A stretch of 64,000 bases of DNA from Nostoc sp. ATCC 43529 (GTDB lineage: Bacteria; Cyanobacteriota; Cyanobacteriia; Cyanobacteriales; Nostocaceae). The notes under the pieces were generated by a model. It searched no databases, was not told the origin of the DNA, and saw only the letters and a list, made by a program, of their open reading frames with translations. Every line of letters starts with the position of its first letter. Position 1 is the first letter of the stretch. Location: NCBI GenBank assembly GCA_003326205.1, contig LWTK01000032.1, forward strand, positions 1-64,000, given 5' to 3'. Of this stretch, positions 37,121 to 44,840 are shown one piece after another. The translations under genes were made by a program, and so were the position numbers.

Positions 37121-37583
37121 TTAAGTAAAAAATTGAAACCACTATGGTGTCGATAATGTTTGTGCTAATGTCGAACGGCGAAATTCATAAAACTTTGAAT
37201 TTAATCTTTAATAAAAATTACGCGTAAACTTGAATTTGAACAAATATAGGACTCATATTTGATTTTTGAAATATACGTAGGAGAGCCAGCCGCATGGGCG
37301 GGTTTACCAGCTTGAGCGGACTGGCGTTGCGTTACGCCTGAGGGTACGGCACTATTCTTAAGGATTTGGTGCGTTATTGCAAAGCATAACGCACCCTACA
37401 CATACTTAAATTTTTTCAATAATAAAATCGGATTCCTATAGTTGATTTATTTGAATATTTCATCAAACAAAAATGATTAAAAAATATCAAATTTCTATAG
37501 CAGTCATAAATCAGTCGTGAAAAAATATGTTGCCTATTTTCCTGCCTCCACAAATAATTTTACAACTCAAATAGGATTGCTAT
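37121..37583. other. Noncoding gap with a palindromic repeat
   Basis: No gene is visible. A 10-bp stem palindrome (GGTGCGTTAT / ATAACGCACC at 37368-37395) of the type scattered through Nostocales genomes sits in the middle, preceded by a GC-rich block at 37280-37350. The last ~80 bp should hold the promoter of the solute-binding protein gene. Confidence 0.55.
37368..37395. repeat. Palindromic interspersed repeat
   Basis: GGTGCGTTAT, an eight-base loop, ATAACGCACC. A hairpin of a common cyanobacterial intergenic repeat type without a T-run. Confidence 0.6.
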
Positions 37584-38564
37584 ATGTTTAAATTATTCAC
37601 ATACGTTAGTATTTTTCTGATTACGACCTGTTTACTATTTGCTTGTAATGCTTGGACACCAACCGCATTCAAACGCCCTGCCTTGAAAGTGATATTTACA
37701 TCTTTTGTTGGAGAGTATCCAGGCATCATTGCCCAAGAAAAAGGATTCTTCAAAGCCCAAGGAGTAGATGTGGAACTAATGTATAAACGATACACGCAAT
37801 TGGAAAGAGCAAATTTTAGTGCGGGTAAGTATGATGGAATGACAGCTTCCTTGGGAAGTTTTATCCTCTTGAGTGCTACAAATCCTGATATACAAGGCGT
37901 GATTGTCATAAATGAATCAACAGGAGCAGATGTAGTAGTCGCCCAATCACAAATTAAAACCGTCGCTGACTTGAAAGGGAAAAAGCTAGGTGCAAATCTA
38001 GGTGGTTTTAGCGAACTTTTTGTGACTGAGATGTTGAAAACTGCCAACTTAACCAGCGATAATGTGAACTTGGTTAAATTAGAGGCTTTAGAAATTCCTC
38101 AACACCTGAAAAATAATGTTATTCAAGCCGGACACACTTGGGAACCCTATCTTTCTGAAGCTATTAAATCAGGGGGACATATCCTATTTACTAGCAAACA
38201 AACCCCTGGCTTGATTTTAGATATGATTGTTTTTCGCGGTGAAACAATCCGCGATCGCCCTGAAGACATTCGTGCATTTGTGCGAGGATGGCTACAAGGC
38301 TCGGCCTACTGGAGGGCAAATGTTCAAGAAGGAAACGCGATCGTCACCAAAGCCTTAAAAATTCCTAGCAATACGCTTTCTCTGGAAGGAGTAAATCTAA
38401 CTGATTTAGCTGAAAATCAAAAATTCTTTCAATCGAGCAACCCTAACTCCATCTACAAAACTGCCAAGATATATGCAGACTTTTTTATTCGTTCTGGAAA
38501 CATGACGCGCATTCCTGAGCTACAAAGTTTGTTCAATTCTTCCTTCTTGAACCCTCCCACCTAG
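37584..38564 (+). CDS. NMT1/THI5-like solute-binding lipoprotein
   Basis: A 326-residue protein with an N-terminal lipoprotein signal (hydrophobic ~5-20, lipobox LLFAC). It has the periplasmic binding fold of the SsuA/TauA/ThiY-like group: GEYPGIIAQEKGFFKAQGVD, ADVVVAQSQIKTVADLKGKK, and RPEDIRAFVRGW. No ABC permease or ATPase is nearby. Instead a membrane diguanylate cyclase starts nine bases after its stop. This suggests it senses a ligand for c-di-GMP signalling rather than transport, which is inference from context. The ligand cannot be named. Confidence 0.88.
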   Translation: MFKLFTYVSIFLITTCLLFACNAWTPTAFKRPALKVIFTSFVGEYPGIIAQEKGFFKAQGVDVELMYKRYTQLERANFSAGKYDGMTASLGSFILLSATNPDIQGVIVINESTGADVVVAQSQIKTVADLKGKKLGANLGGFSELFVTEMLKTANLTSDNVNLVKLEALEIPQHLKNNVIQAGHTWEPYLSEAIKSGGHILFTSKQTPGLILDMIVFRGETIRDRPEDIRAFVRGWLQGSAYWRANVQEGNAIVTKALKIPSNTLSLEGVNLTDLAENQKFFQSSNPNSIYKTAKIYADFFIRSGNMTRIPELQSLFNSSFLNPPT

Positions 38565-38573
38565 TTTAAAGCC

Positions 38574-40364
38574 ATGCAGCAGACTTTTTTGGGCGGCATC
38601 CGTAGAAAGTTGATCGCTTCGTTTCTCATTGTTGCTTTGATTCCGTTGCTGTTATTGGCATTTATCAACAAACAGACAACTGAAAAAGCACTAACTGACA
38701 ACGCTCGGCAAGCCCTATCTGCGGCAGCTTACGAAACCACTAACAGAATAGATGCCTTTATTGATGGAAATCTGAATGCTGTGCGCGTAGAGGCGTTTTT
38801 ACCAGGTTTGGCACGCTACCTCAGCCTAACTCCAAAACAGCGAGATGACAGCCCCCAAATGCAATTGGCGATAGAAACATTAATTCGTCTCAGTCGCAAA
38901 GATATGCTCAATATTCTCTCCTATGCCTTGCTCGATTTAAACGGGAAAAATGTATTGGATACACAAACATCGAACATTGGCAAAGATGAATCAGTTGAAA
39001 ATTATTTTAAAAAACCACTAAAATCTGGGTTATCCTTTGCTTCTAGCATGATGCGATCGCCGAAAATTCCTGACCTTGTTACCATCTTTTTTAGCAGTCC
39101 AGTTCGCAATGCCAAGGGAGACATATTGGGTGTATTGCGTGTTTCATACAATGCTACTGTTGTTCAACAGTTAGTAACTCGACAAACTGAACGGGCTGGG
39201 GTGAAATCATTTGCTATTCTTTTAGATGAAAATAATATTTATCTAGCACATAGTATTGCACCAAAACTACTTTTTAAATCAATTGTACCTGTGCCTTTGG
39301 AAGTTGTAAATAAACTACAACAAAAAGAGCGTTTGCCTAATTCTTATGTTCAAAAATTGGCAACTAATGAGTTAAAACTTAAGCAAGCATTGGATAATAA
39401 CGAGTCGTATTTAATTGCACCTTTGCAAGCAACAGGTAACCAGGTGAATCTGATTGCGATCGCTCGTTTAAAATATAAACCTTGGTCTGTGTTGTTCGCA
39501 CAACCTCTTGCTGTTGCTCTAGCACCTGTAGAAAAGCAAATTCGTCACACAATGTTTCTTTTTGCAATTATCGCTTCAGTAGTGACAATCATCGCTTTTG
39601 CCATTGGGCAACTGCTAACAAAGCCAATAATTTACCTTACCAATATAGTTTTCCAGTTTAGCGCAGGTAACTTAGATATCCGCGCCAAAATTAACTCAAA
39701 AGACGAAATAGGTCAACTGGCAAAATCGTTTAACAACATGGCACTTCAATTACAAACATCTTTGGAAACTTTAGAACAACGGGTACAAGAGAGAACAGCA
39801 GAGTTAGTAATTGCTAAAGAAAAAGCGGAAGATGTAAATCAGAAACTAGAACAACTGGTAAATCTAGATGGTTTGACTCAGGTAGCTAACCGTCGCTGCT
39901 TCGATGGAAAACTGCAAGCAGAATGGAAACGCCTTGCACGAGAACAACAACCCCTGTCATTGATTTTATTCGATGTCGATCGATTCAAATCTTACAACGA
40001 CTACTATGGTCATCTTGGAGGCGATGATTGTCTCATCAAAATAGCGCAAACAGTACAACAGACAGTTTATCGTCCTGCCGATTTACTAGCGCGTTACGGT
40101 GGAGAAGAATTTTCGGTACTCCTCCCCAATACTGACTTAGCAGGAGCAATCACAGTAGCACAAAATATTCAGCAAGTAATTCAAGATCGGGCTATTCCCC
40201 ATCCACAGTCTGATATCAAGGATATCGTTACAGTTAGTTTAGGTATTAGTTCTGTTATACCCACTGATGAAATTAATCCAGATACACTCATCGCTTCAGC
40301 CGATAAAGCACTGTATAAAGCTAAACAACAGGGGCGCGATCGCTATTGTACTCATTTAATGTAA
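38574..40364 (+). CDS. Membrane diguanylate cyclase (dCache-HAMP-GGDEF)
   Basis: A 596-residue sensor. A transmembrane helix (~13-32) is followed by an extracytoplasmic dCache-like domain (~35-320), a second helix (~322-345), HAMP (~346-400), a short coiled coil, and a GGDEF domain (~430-596). The active site is GGEEF (~509-513). The inhibitory I-site RxxD (RPAD) is five residues upstream, so the enzyme should make c-di-GMP with product feedback. It forms a two-gene unit with the solute-binding lipoprotein, which probably docks on the dCache domain. Confidence 0.92.
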   Translation: MQQTFLGGIRRKLIASFLIVALIPLLLLAFINKQTTEKALTDNARQALSAAAYETTNRIDAFIDGNLNAVRVEAFLPGLARYLSLTPKQRDDSPQMQLAIETLIRLSRKDMLNILSYALLDLNGKNVLDTQTSNIGKDESVENYFKKPLKSGLSFASSMMRSPKIPDLVTIFFSSPVRNAKGDILGVLRVSYNATVVQQLVTRQTERAGVKSFAILLDENNIYLAHSIAPKLLFKSIVPVPLEVVNKLQQKERLPNSYVQKLATNELKLKQALDNNESYLIAPLQATGNQVNLIAIARLKYKPWSVLFAQPLAVALAPVEKQIRHTMFLFAIIASVVTIIAFAIGQLLTKPIIYLTNIVFQFSAGNLDIRAKINSKDEIGQLAKSFNNMALQLQTSLETLEQRVQERTAELVIAKEKAEDVNQKLEQLVNLDGLTQVANRRCFDGKLQAEWKRLAREQQPLSLILFDVDRFKSYNDYYGHLGGDDCLIKIAQTVQQTVYRPADLLARYGGEEFSVLLPNTDLAGAITVAQNIQQVIQDRAIPHPQSDIKDIVTVSLGISSVIPTDEINPDTLIASADKALYKAKQQGRDRYCTHLM

Positions 40365-40560
40365 GTCTTCATTAGTTGGTTATATCTTCATACTGCGCCA
40401 TCTAAAGTACTTAATTGCTTTGGCTGAAGCTTGATTTAATTTTTTAGACTGTTTTTACTGATGCTTGTATAAAAAAAAAGTGCGATGCCTGCGGCGGGCG
40501 TAGCCATCGCCATTGAAAAAGAATTCACATAAATCAGAAATTTCCACAATCAAAACCAAA

Positions 40561-40590
40561 AAGTGGCGAATTGAAACCCGCCACTTTCTT
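40561..40590 (+). terminator. Hairpin terminator candidate
   Basis: AAGTGGCG at 40561 pairs with CGCCACTT at 40579-40586, followed by TCTT. It lies 200 bp after the cyclase gene, so it may end that transcript. Confidence 0.55.
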
Positions 40591-40734
40591 ACAAACTTTA
40601 ATTTTGAACTAGCCTAGACTATTGCTTTGACTGCTATTGTTGTTCTTTCCACTCTTGAAATTCTTTGTCGCAATCGCGATTTCTGGTTTCATTATTAGGC
40701 AGAGTGGTATGGCACTAGTAAGCATCTTTGATAA

Positions 40735-40865
40735 TAAGTAGAAGGACTCAATTAAACTAAAGTTCGTAGTATGGGCTTGAGCGATTAAAACGTCTGTTAA
40801 GAGCGATAAATCGCTTACTACGAACAAAGCTCCAATCTTACATTTGATTATGTCTACCTACTTAT
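40735..40865. repeat. 131-bp dispersed repeat, copy 1
   Basis: Nearly identical to 44668-44798 in the same orientation (a handful of substitutions). It contains an inner inverted pair GTTCGTAGTA (40762) and TACTACGAAC (40816). Its right end overlaps the last codons and stop of the minus-strand pentapeptide gene. It may be a non-autonomous mobile element. Confidence 0.85.
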
Positions 40866-42702
40866 CATTGAGATTGATATGGCAGCGGGTGGCATTACAT
40901 AGGTCTACTTTAGTAAAATTGACATCACTAATATCAGCACCACTGAGGTCGGTATCACTGAATTTGGCATTATCGAGTTTGGCCTTGCTGAGCTTGGCGT
41001 TGCTGAGCTTGGCGCCACAGAGGTCTGCACCACAGAGGTCAGCTCCACGGAGATCGGCTTTCCTGAGGTCTGCACCACAGAGGTCAGCTCCACGGAGATC
41101 GGCTTCACTGAGGTCTGCACCACAGAGGTCAGCTCCACGGAGATCGGCTTCACTGAGGTTTACACCACTGAGGTTGACGCCGCTGAGATTGGCATCATAG
41201 AGGTTAGCTTTGATAAAGGTTGCACCATTAAGGTTAGCCTTGATAAAGGTTGCACCATTAAGGGTGGCTTCGGTAAAAGTGGCATAGCGGAGGTCAGCAC
41301 CACTGAGGTCAGCATTGCAGAGGATGGCTTTATCAAGCGTCGCTACACAAAGTTTAGTTTTGATTAATTTGACCCCACGAAGGTCGGCGTCAATAAGTTT
41401 AGCCTCAGTAAGATTGGCTTTAGTAAGGTTAGCTCCGCTGAGGTTAGCTTTGCGGAGGTTAGCATTGGTGAGATTGACATCACTAAGGTCGGCATTGCGG
41501 AGGTTTGCCTCGTAGAGATTCCCGTCAGGCTCAATTAAATGCATTTTTTCAATTAAATGCATTATTTGGAGCTTGCGTAAAAAGAAAAAAGTAGCTAAAC
41601 AATTGGTCTTTAGCAGAAAAATCAGAAATTTGATTAGTAGATTATAAAACCCCAAGCTACTATTGTTTTTAACAACTTCTCCGTTGGGGAATATGGTGTT
41701 GTTGTTATAGATTGCATCCTTAAATTCAGCGCCTTTGATATTAGCCCCACTGAGATTTGCATTGCAGAGGTTAGCTCCTGTAAAGTCGGCTTTACGGAGG
41801 TTCGCTTCGCTCAGGTCGGCATCACGCAGGTTGGCTTTTTTAAAGGAGGTAGAGCTGGCTTGAGCTTTCTGGAGTATTTTTTCGCTAAATTCTTGACCTG
41901 GGCGGAGAACAATGTTGATCTTACGAAGGGTAGCTTTGCGGAGGTTCGCGTCGCTGAGATTTGCGTTGCAGAGGTTAGCCTTGTTGAACCGTGTCCCACA
42001 CAGGTTTGCCTTTGTCAGATCTACTCCACTGAAATCGACTCTGCTGAAGTCGATATTCTCGAATTTAGCCCCTTTGAAGTTAGCACCTTGGAGACTTATA
42101 CTAGTCAGATGAAAACCCAACTTATTTAAAAGACCAGCATCACCTAAGAAAGATAAAATACTTGCTTTACGTGTAATATCAATGTTGTTTTCGTCATTCT
42201 CAAACATTCTTACCAGAGATAATGTTCTTGCTTTAATTACATCTAGTGCAGCGTCTGGATCTATATCTCCCTCTGCTTGAGAAGAAGAGTTCATTAACTT
42301 TTTTAATTTTTTGTCAATCAGTAGTTCGGAGAATTTGTCAAAGTAACCTTGCAGAGCATCTTCACGCTGTTTATCCGCATCCCTTTTTTTATCAGCTTTT
42401 TTTTGCCAGTTCGGAAACTGAGAGCCAAAATACAGTAATAAAGCTGGAACAGGTATTACAGTTAGCAAATCCCACAATGTTAGCTTGTTATTGGTAACAG
42501 TAATCTTAGTAATAATGTTGTCTTTTGTTTTTTCGACAACATTTGTTGAGCTTTTATCAAAAACAATTTTTACAAGCTTTCCACAAAAATTATAATCAGT
42601 AATATTATAAGCACGTAAAGCAAGAATTATAATTAGTATCACAACTGTAAGAATAGCAGTTTTTATATTGAAATGAGGTTTAGAATTCCTGTCATTACTC
42701 AT
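40858..42702 (-). CDS. Membrane-anchored pentapeptide-repeat protein
   Basis: A 614-residue protein. Residues ~15-35 and ~75-95 are membrane segments. A charged helical linker (~97-190) follows, then pentapeptide repeats A(D/N)LxX from ~200 to the end (ANLCGTRFNKANLCNANLS and similar), which fold as a right-handed quadrilateral beta-helix. The repeat run is broken at ~350-390 by a hydrophobic, repeat-free segment (LLIKFLIFLLK). A tandem 18-bp duplication there gives MHLIEKMHLIE. The C-terminal part contains exact 45-bp DNA repeats. Function is unknown, and the membrane anchor argues against a gyrase-mimic role. Confidence 0.88.
   Translation of the reverse strand: MSNDRNSKPHFNIKTAILTVVILIIILALRAYNITDYNFCGKLVKIVFDKSSTNVVEKTKDNIITKITVTNNKLTLWDLLTVIPVPALLLYFGSQFPNWQKKADKKRDADKQREDALQGYFDKFSELLIDKKLKKLMNSSSQAEGDIDPDAALDVIKARTLSLVRMFENDENNIDITRKASILSFLGDAGLLNKLGFHLTSISLQGANFKGAKFENIDFSRVDFSGVDLTKANLCGTRFNKANLCNANLSDANLRKATLRKINIVLRPGQEFSEKILQKAQASSTSFKKANLRDADLSEANLRKADFTGANLCNANLSGANIKGAEFKDAIYNNNTIFPNGEVVKNNSSLGFYNLLIKFLIFLLKTNCLATFFFLRKLQIMHLIEKMHLIEPDGNLYEANLRNADLSDVNLTNANLRKANLSGANLTKANLTEAKLIDADLRGVKLIKTKLCVATLDKAILCNADLSGADLRYATFTEATLNGATFIKANLNGATFIKANLYDANLSGVNLSGVNLSEADLRGADLCGADLSEADLRGADLCGADLRKADLRGADLCGADLCGAKLSNAKLSKAKLDNAKFSDTDLSGADISDVNFTKVDLCNATRCHINLNDK
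41018..41152 (-). repeat. Three tandem 45-bp repeats inside the pentapeptide gene
   Basis: Units start at about 41018, 41063 and 41108 and differ by only a few bases. Each encodes three pentapeptides (LSEADLRGADLCGAD type). The near identity marks recent in-frame expansion. Confidence 0.85.
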
Positions 42703-43309
42703 ACCTTTCTCCTTGTATACTAGTTTGTTGACATATAACCCCTACACAATAAAGCTCTCATTTTCCAGATTCAAATCCTCCGATCCCCTAAAATTGTCGA
42801 ACTATTATGAGACGGAAGCTTTGATTCTTTAACGGCGAGGTTATGAGTACACACTAACTAGAAGAGGTAAGTCTATAAAATTTGACAACTTGTCCCGCTT
42901 GCCATGTATTGGCATACTGCCTAGTTTGTTCCTTGCCCCTAACTGATAAAACTTTGGCAGCATTCCACTTTTGACCGCAGCCTCTTAAATTCAGATTTGA
43001 TGAAAAACTAGCACGATCGCACCCTGATTTATCAAAACCAAAATTAGCATTCCAAGTACGGTGGCTGCTGACATAGCAACACAAATTACCATTTTTTAGC
43101 CGAAGTAAGCTCTAAATTAAGCAATTGCTTGATGTCTGTTGAATATGTTATTATGGGGTAAATTTAATATCAAAAAACAATTGTAAAATTTCAGCAAAGC
43201 TTTTTGTCAAAAAATCACGAAATGAATGAGCAAAAAGAAGTAAATATTTGATAATATTCAAAAAATAACAAAATCGGAATAACAGAATTATAAGTTCTGT
43301 ATATAAAGC
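42703..43309. other. Noncoding gap between divergent genes
   Basis: Divergent promoter region for the pentapeptide (minus) and TPR (plus) genes. A minus-strand frame at 42854-43084 (76 codons, with NANFGFDKSGCDRASF) has mildly protein-like composition. I cannot match it to a family and do not call it a gene. Confidence 0.4.
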
Positions 43310-44053
43310 ATGGTTTGTAGGTACGGATTGGTTGCATCTAGCTTAATAATTTTCTTTGGGTTTGGTTGTACTAATGGGGCAAATTCATGGACAGAAAATA
43401 CCACACAAGTTGTTCAGGAAACTAATGTAAACCAGCTTTTTGTAGAAGCAAAGGCTAGCCAAAAGGCAGAAGTTTTATTTGCTCAAGGTAATAATTTATT
43501 AGATAGACAGCGTTACGAAGATGCAATTAAAGCATACGACAAAGCGATCGCCATGAAAGCTGAGATTGCTGAAGCTTGGATAAACCGTGGCATAGCTTTA
43601 ACATCACTACACCGCTATCAAGAAGCGATTGCATCGTATGATAGAGCGATCGCCATCAAGCCTGACAAAGATGAAGCCTGGTATAACCGTGGCATAGCCT
43701 TAACATCTCTGCAACGCTACAAAGATGCTCTTGCATCGTATGATAGAGCGATCGCCATCAAGCCTAACAAATATGAAGCTTTAACTAACCGGGGCATTGC
43801 CTTAATAAAATTGCAACGCTATCAAGAAGCAATTGCATCTTATAATAAGGCGATCGCTATCAAAAAAGATTTGCACCAAGCATATTACAACAAAGCTTGT
43901 GCTTATGCTTTACAAGGCAATGTACAATTAGCAATTGAAAACCTAGATCGAGCGATTCAATTTGTTCCTGCAAAGTACAAAAAATTAGCTAAAACTGACC
44001 CTGACTTTAGCAAAGTGCGTAGTCAAAAGCGGTTTCAGGAATTACTGCAATAG
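43310..44053 (+). CDS. TPR-repeat lipoprotein
   Basis: A 247-residue protein with a lipoprotein signal (lipobox FGFGC, ~16-20). Five consecutive 34-residue TPR units span ~54-223 (pattern AxxxxNRGIAL, RYxEAIASYDRAIAIKP). Units 2 and 3 are nearly identical, and GCGATCGC octamers recur at the AIAIK codons. TPR arrays bind protein partners. No specific role can be given. Confidence 0.87.
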   Translation: MVCRYGLVASSLIIFFGFGCTNGANSWTENTTQVVQETNVNQLFVEAKASQKAEVLFAQGNNLLDRQRYEDAIKAYDKAIAMKAEIAEAWINRGIALTSLHRYQEAIASYDRAIAIKPDKDEAWYNRGIALTSLQRYKDALASYDRAIAIKPNKYEALTNRGIALIKLQRYQEAIASYNKAIAIKKDLHQAYYNKACAYALQGNVQLAIENLDRAIQFVPAKYKKLAKTDPDFSKVRSQKRFQELLQ

Positions 44054-44085
44054 ACGAGCATTGGGGAGGTAGTGCAGTGAGGCCA

Positions 44086-44618
44086 CTAGCTGAGATTTTC
44101 AAACCAAGCTTCTAAATCTGCAACAGAAGAAAAATCCAGCAACGCCTCGCCGAGATTTTCTAGCTCAGGGGTTGACAGATTTTCAATTCTGCCCTTCATT
44201 TGTGGACTAATTTCTCCCAAGCGACGATTAAGTAGGCGCATTAGCAATTTTAATTCTCCTTGCTTTTGCCCTTGTTCAAGTCCTTGTTCAAGTCCTTGTC
44301 GCATCCAACTGGTAACTATCTGCATAACTTTTTCCTGCTCTTTTGGTTCAATGGTAGCAAGTGGTTAAAGTTAGTCTGCGAATAGGATTGATGTTCGGTG
44401 TGAATGATGAATAAAGTATCTTGGCTTTTCAATGACGCTTGCACAACAAGATCGAGGATTCTCTTTTCTCCCTCAGTGACATCGGTAATAACTTCCAATG
44501 GTAAAAATTTTATCGAGTCACGTTGCCACTCGGCGCTAATATCAGGAAAAAATAGCTCAATAAACTCTGGAAAAAAATTAGATAGAAGTTCTTTAAAAAG
44601 GCGATCGTGGTCTATCAT
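44086..44618 (-). pseudogene. Broken Rpn/PD-(D/E)xK nuclease-transposase family gene (DUF4351 tail)
   Basis: The upstream frame (44618 to 44316) encodes the N-terminal part: MIDHDRLFKELLSNFFPEF, DVTEGEKRILDLVVQA (PD-(D/E)xK core) and IIHTEHQS. The DUF4351 C-terminus (MLLNRRLGEISPQ-like, NLSTPELENLGEALLDF) is in another frame (44325 to 44086). The two frames overlap by ten bases and roughly 100 or more middle residues are missing, so a deletion with frameshift has broken the gene. Confidence 0.82.
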
Positions 44619-44667
44619 TTCAATATATTACATAAAAGTATTAGTAAAATCTAAGTAGAGATAGTTC

Positions 44668-44798
44668 TAAGTAGAAGGACTCAATTAAACTAAAGTTCGT
44701 AGTATGGGCTTGAGCCATTAAAACATCTGTCAAGAGCGATAAATCGCTTATTACGAACAAAGCTCCAATCTTGCATTTAATTATGTCTACCTACTTAT
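44668..44798. repeat. 131-bp dispersed repeat, copy 2
   Basis: Direct-orientation match to 40735-40865. Placed between the broken nuclease gene and the end of the next minus-strand gene. Confidence 0.85.
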
Positions 44799-44840
44799 TT
44801 CTACGATCGCTACACCTTGAAAAACAATTCAAAATTTTAT

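Noticed and set aside
40609..40827. 72-codon minus-strand frame
   Set aside because: It runs through the 131-bp dispersed repeat, which also occurs at 44668, and has no recognisable protein feature.
41018..41152. Regular 45-bp repeats that could suggest a CRISPR-like array
   Set aside because: They are direct tandem units without spacers, in frame with the pentapeptide-repeat gene, and encode A(D/N)LxX repeats.
40844..41200. Plus-strand frame of 118 codons rich in Arg, Ser and Ala over the pentapeptide gene
   Set aside because: It is the antisense reading of the pentapeptide repeats and has no independent start signal or domain.
42854..43084. 76-codon minus-strand frame upstream of the pentapeptide gene
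   Set aside because: Composition is mildly protein-like but I cannot match a family, and the start lacks a convincing signal. Left as a note only.
44650..44840. Possible small RNA or tRNA formed by the hairpin in the 131-bp repeat
   Set aside because: The inverted pair GTTCGTAGTA/TACTACGAAC is short, and no cloverleaf or promoter is apparent.
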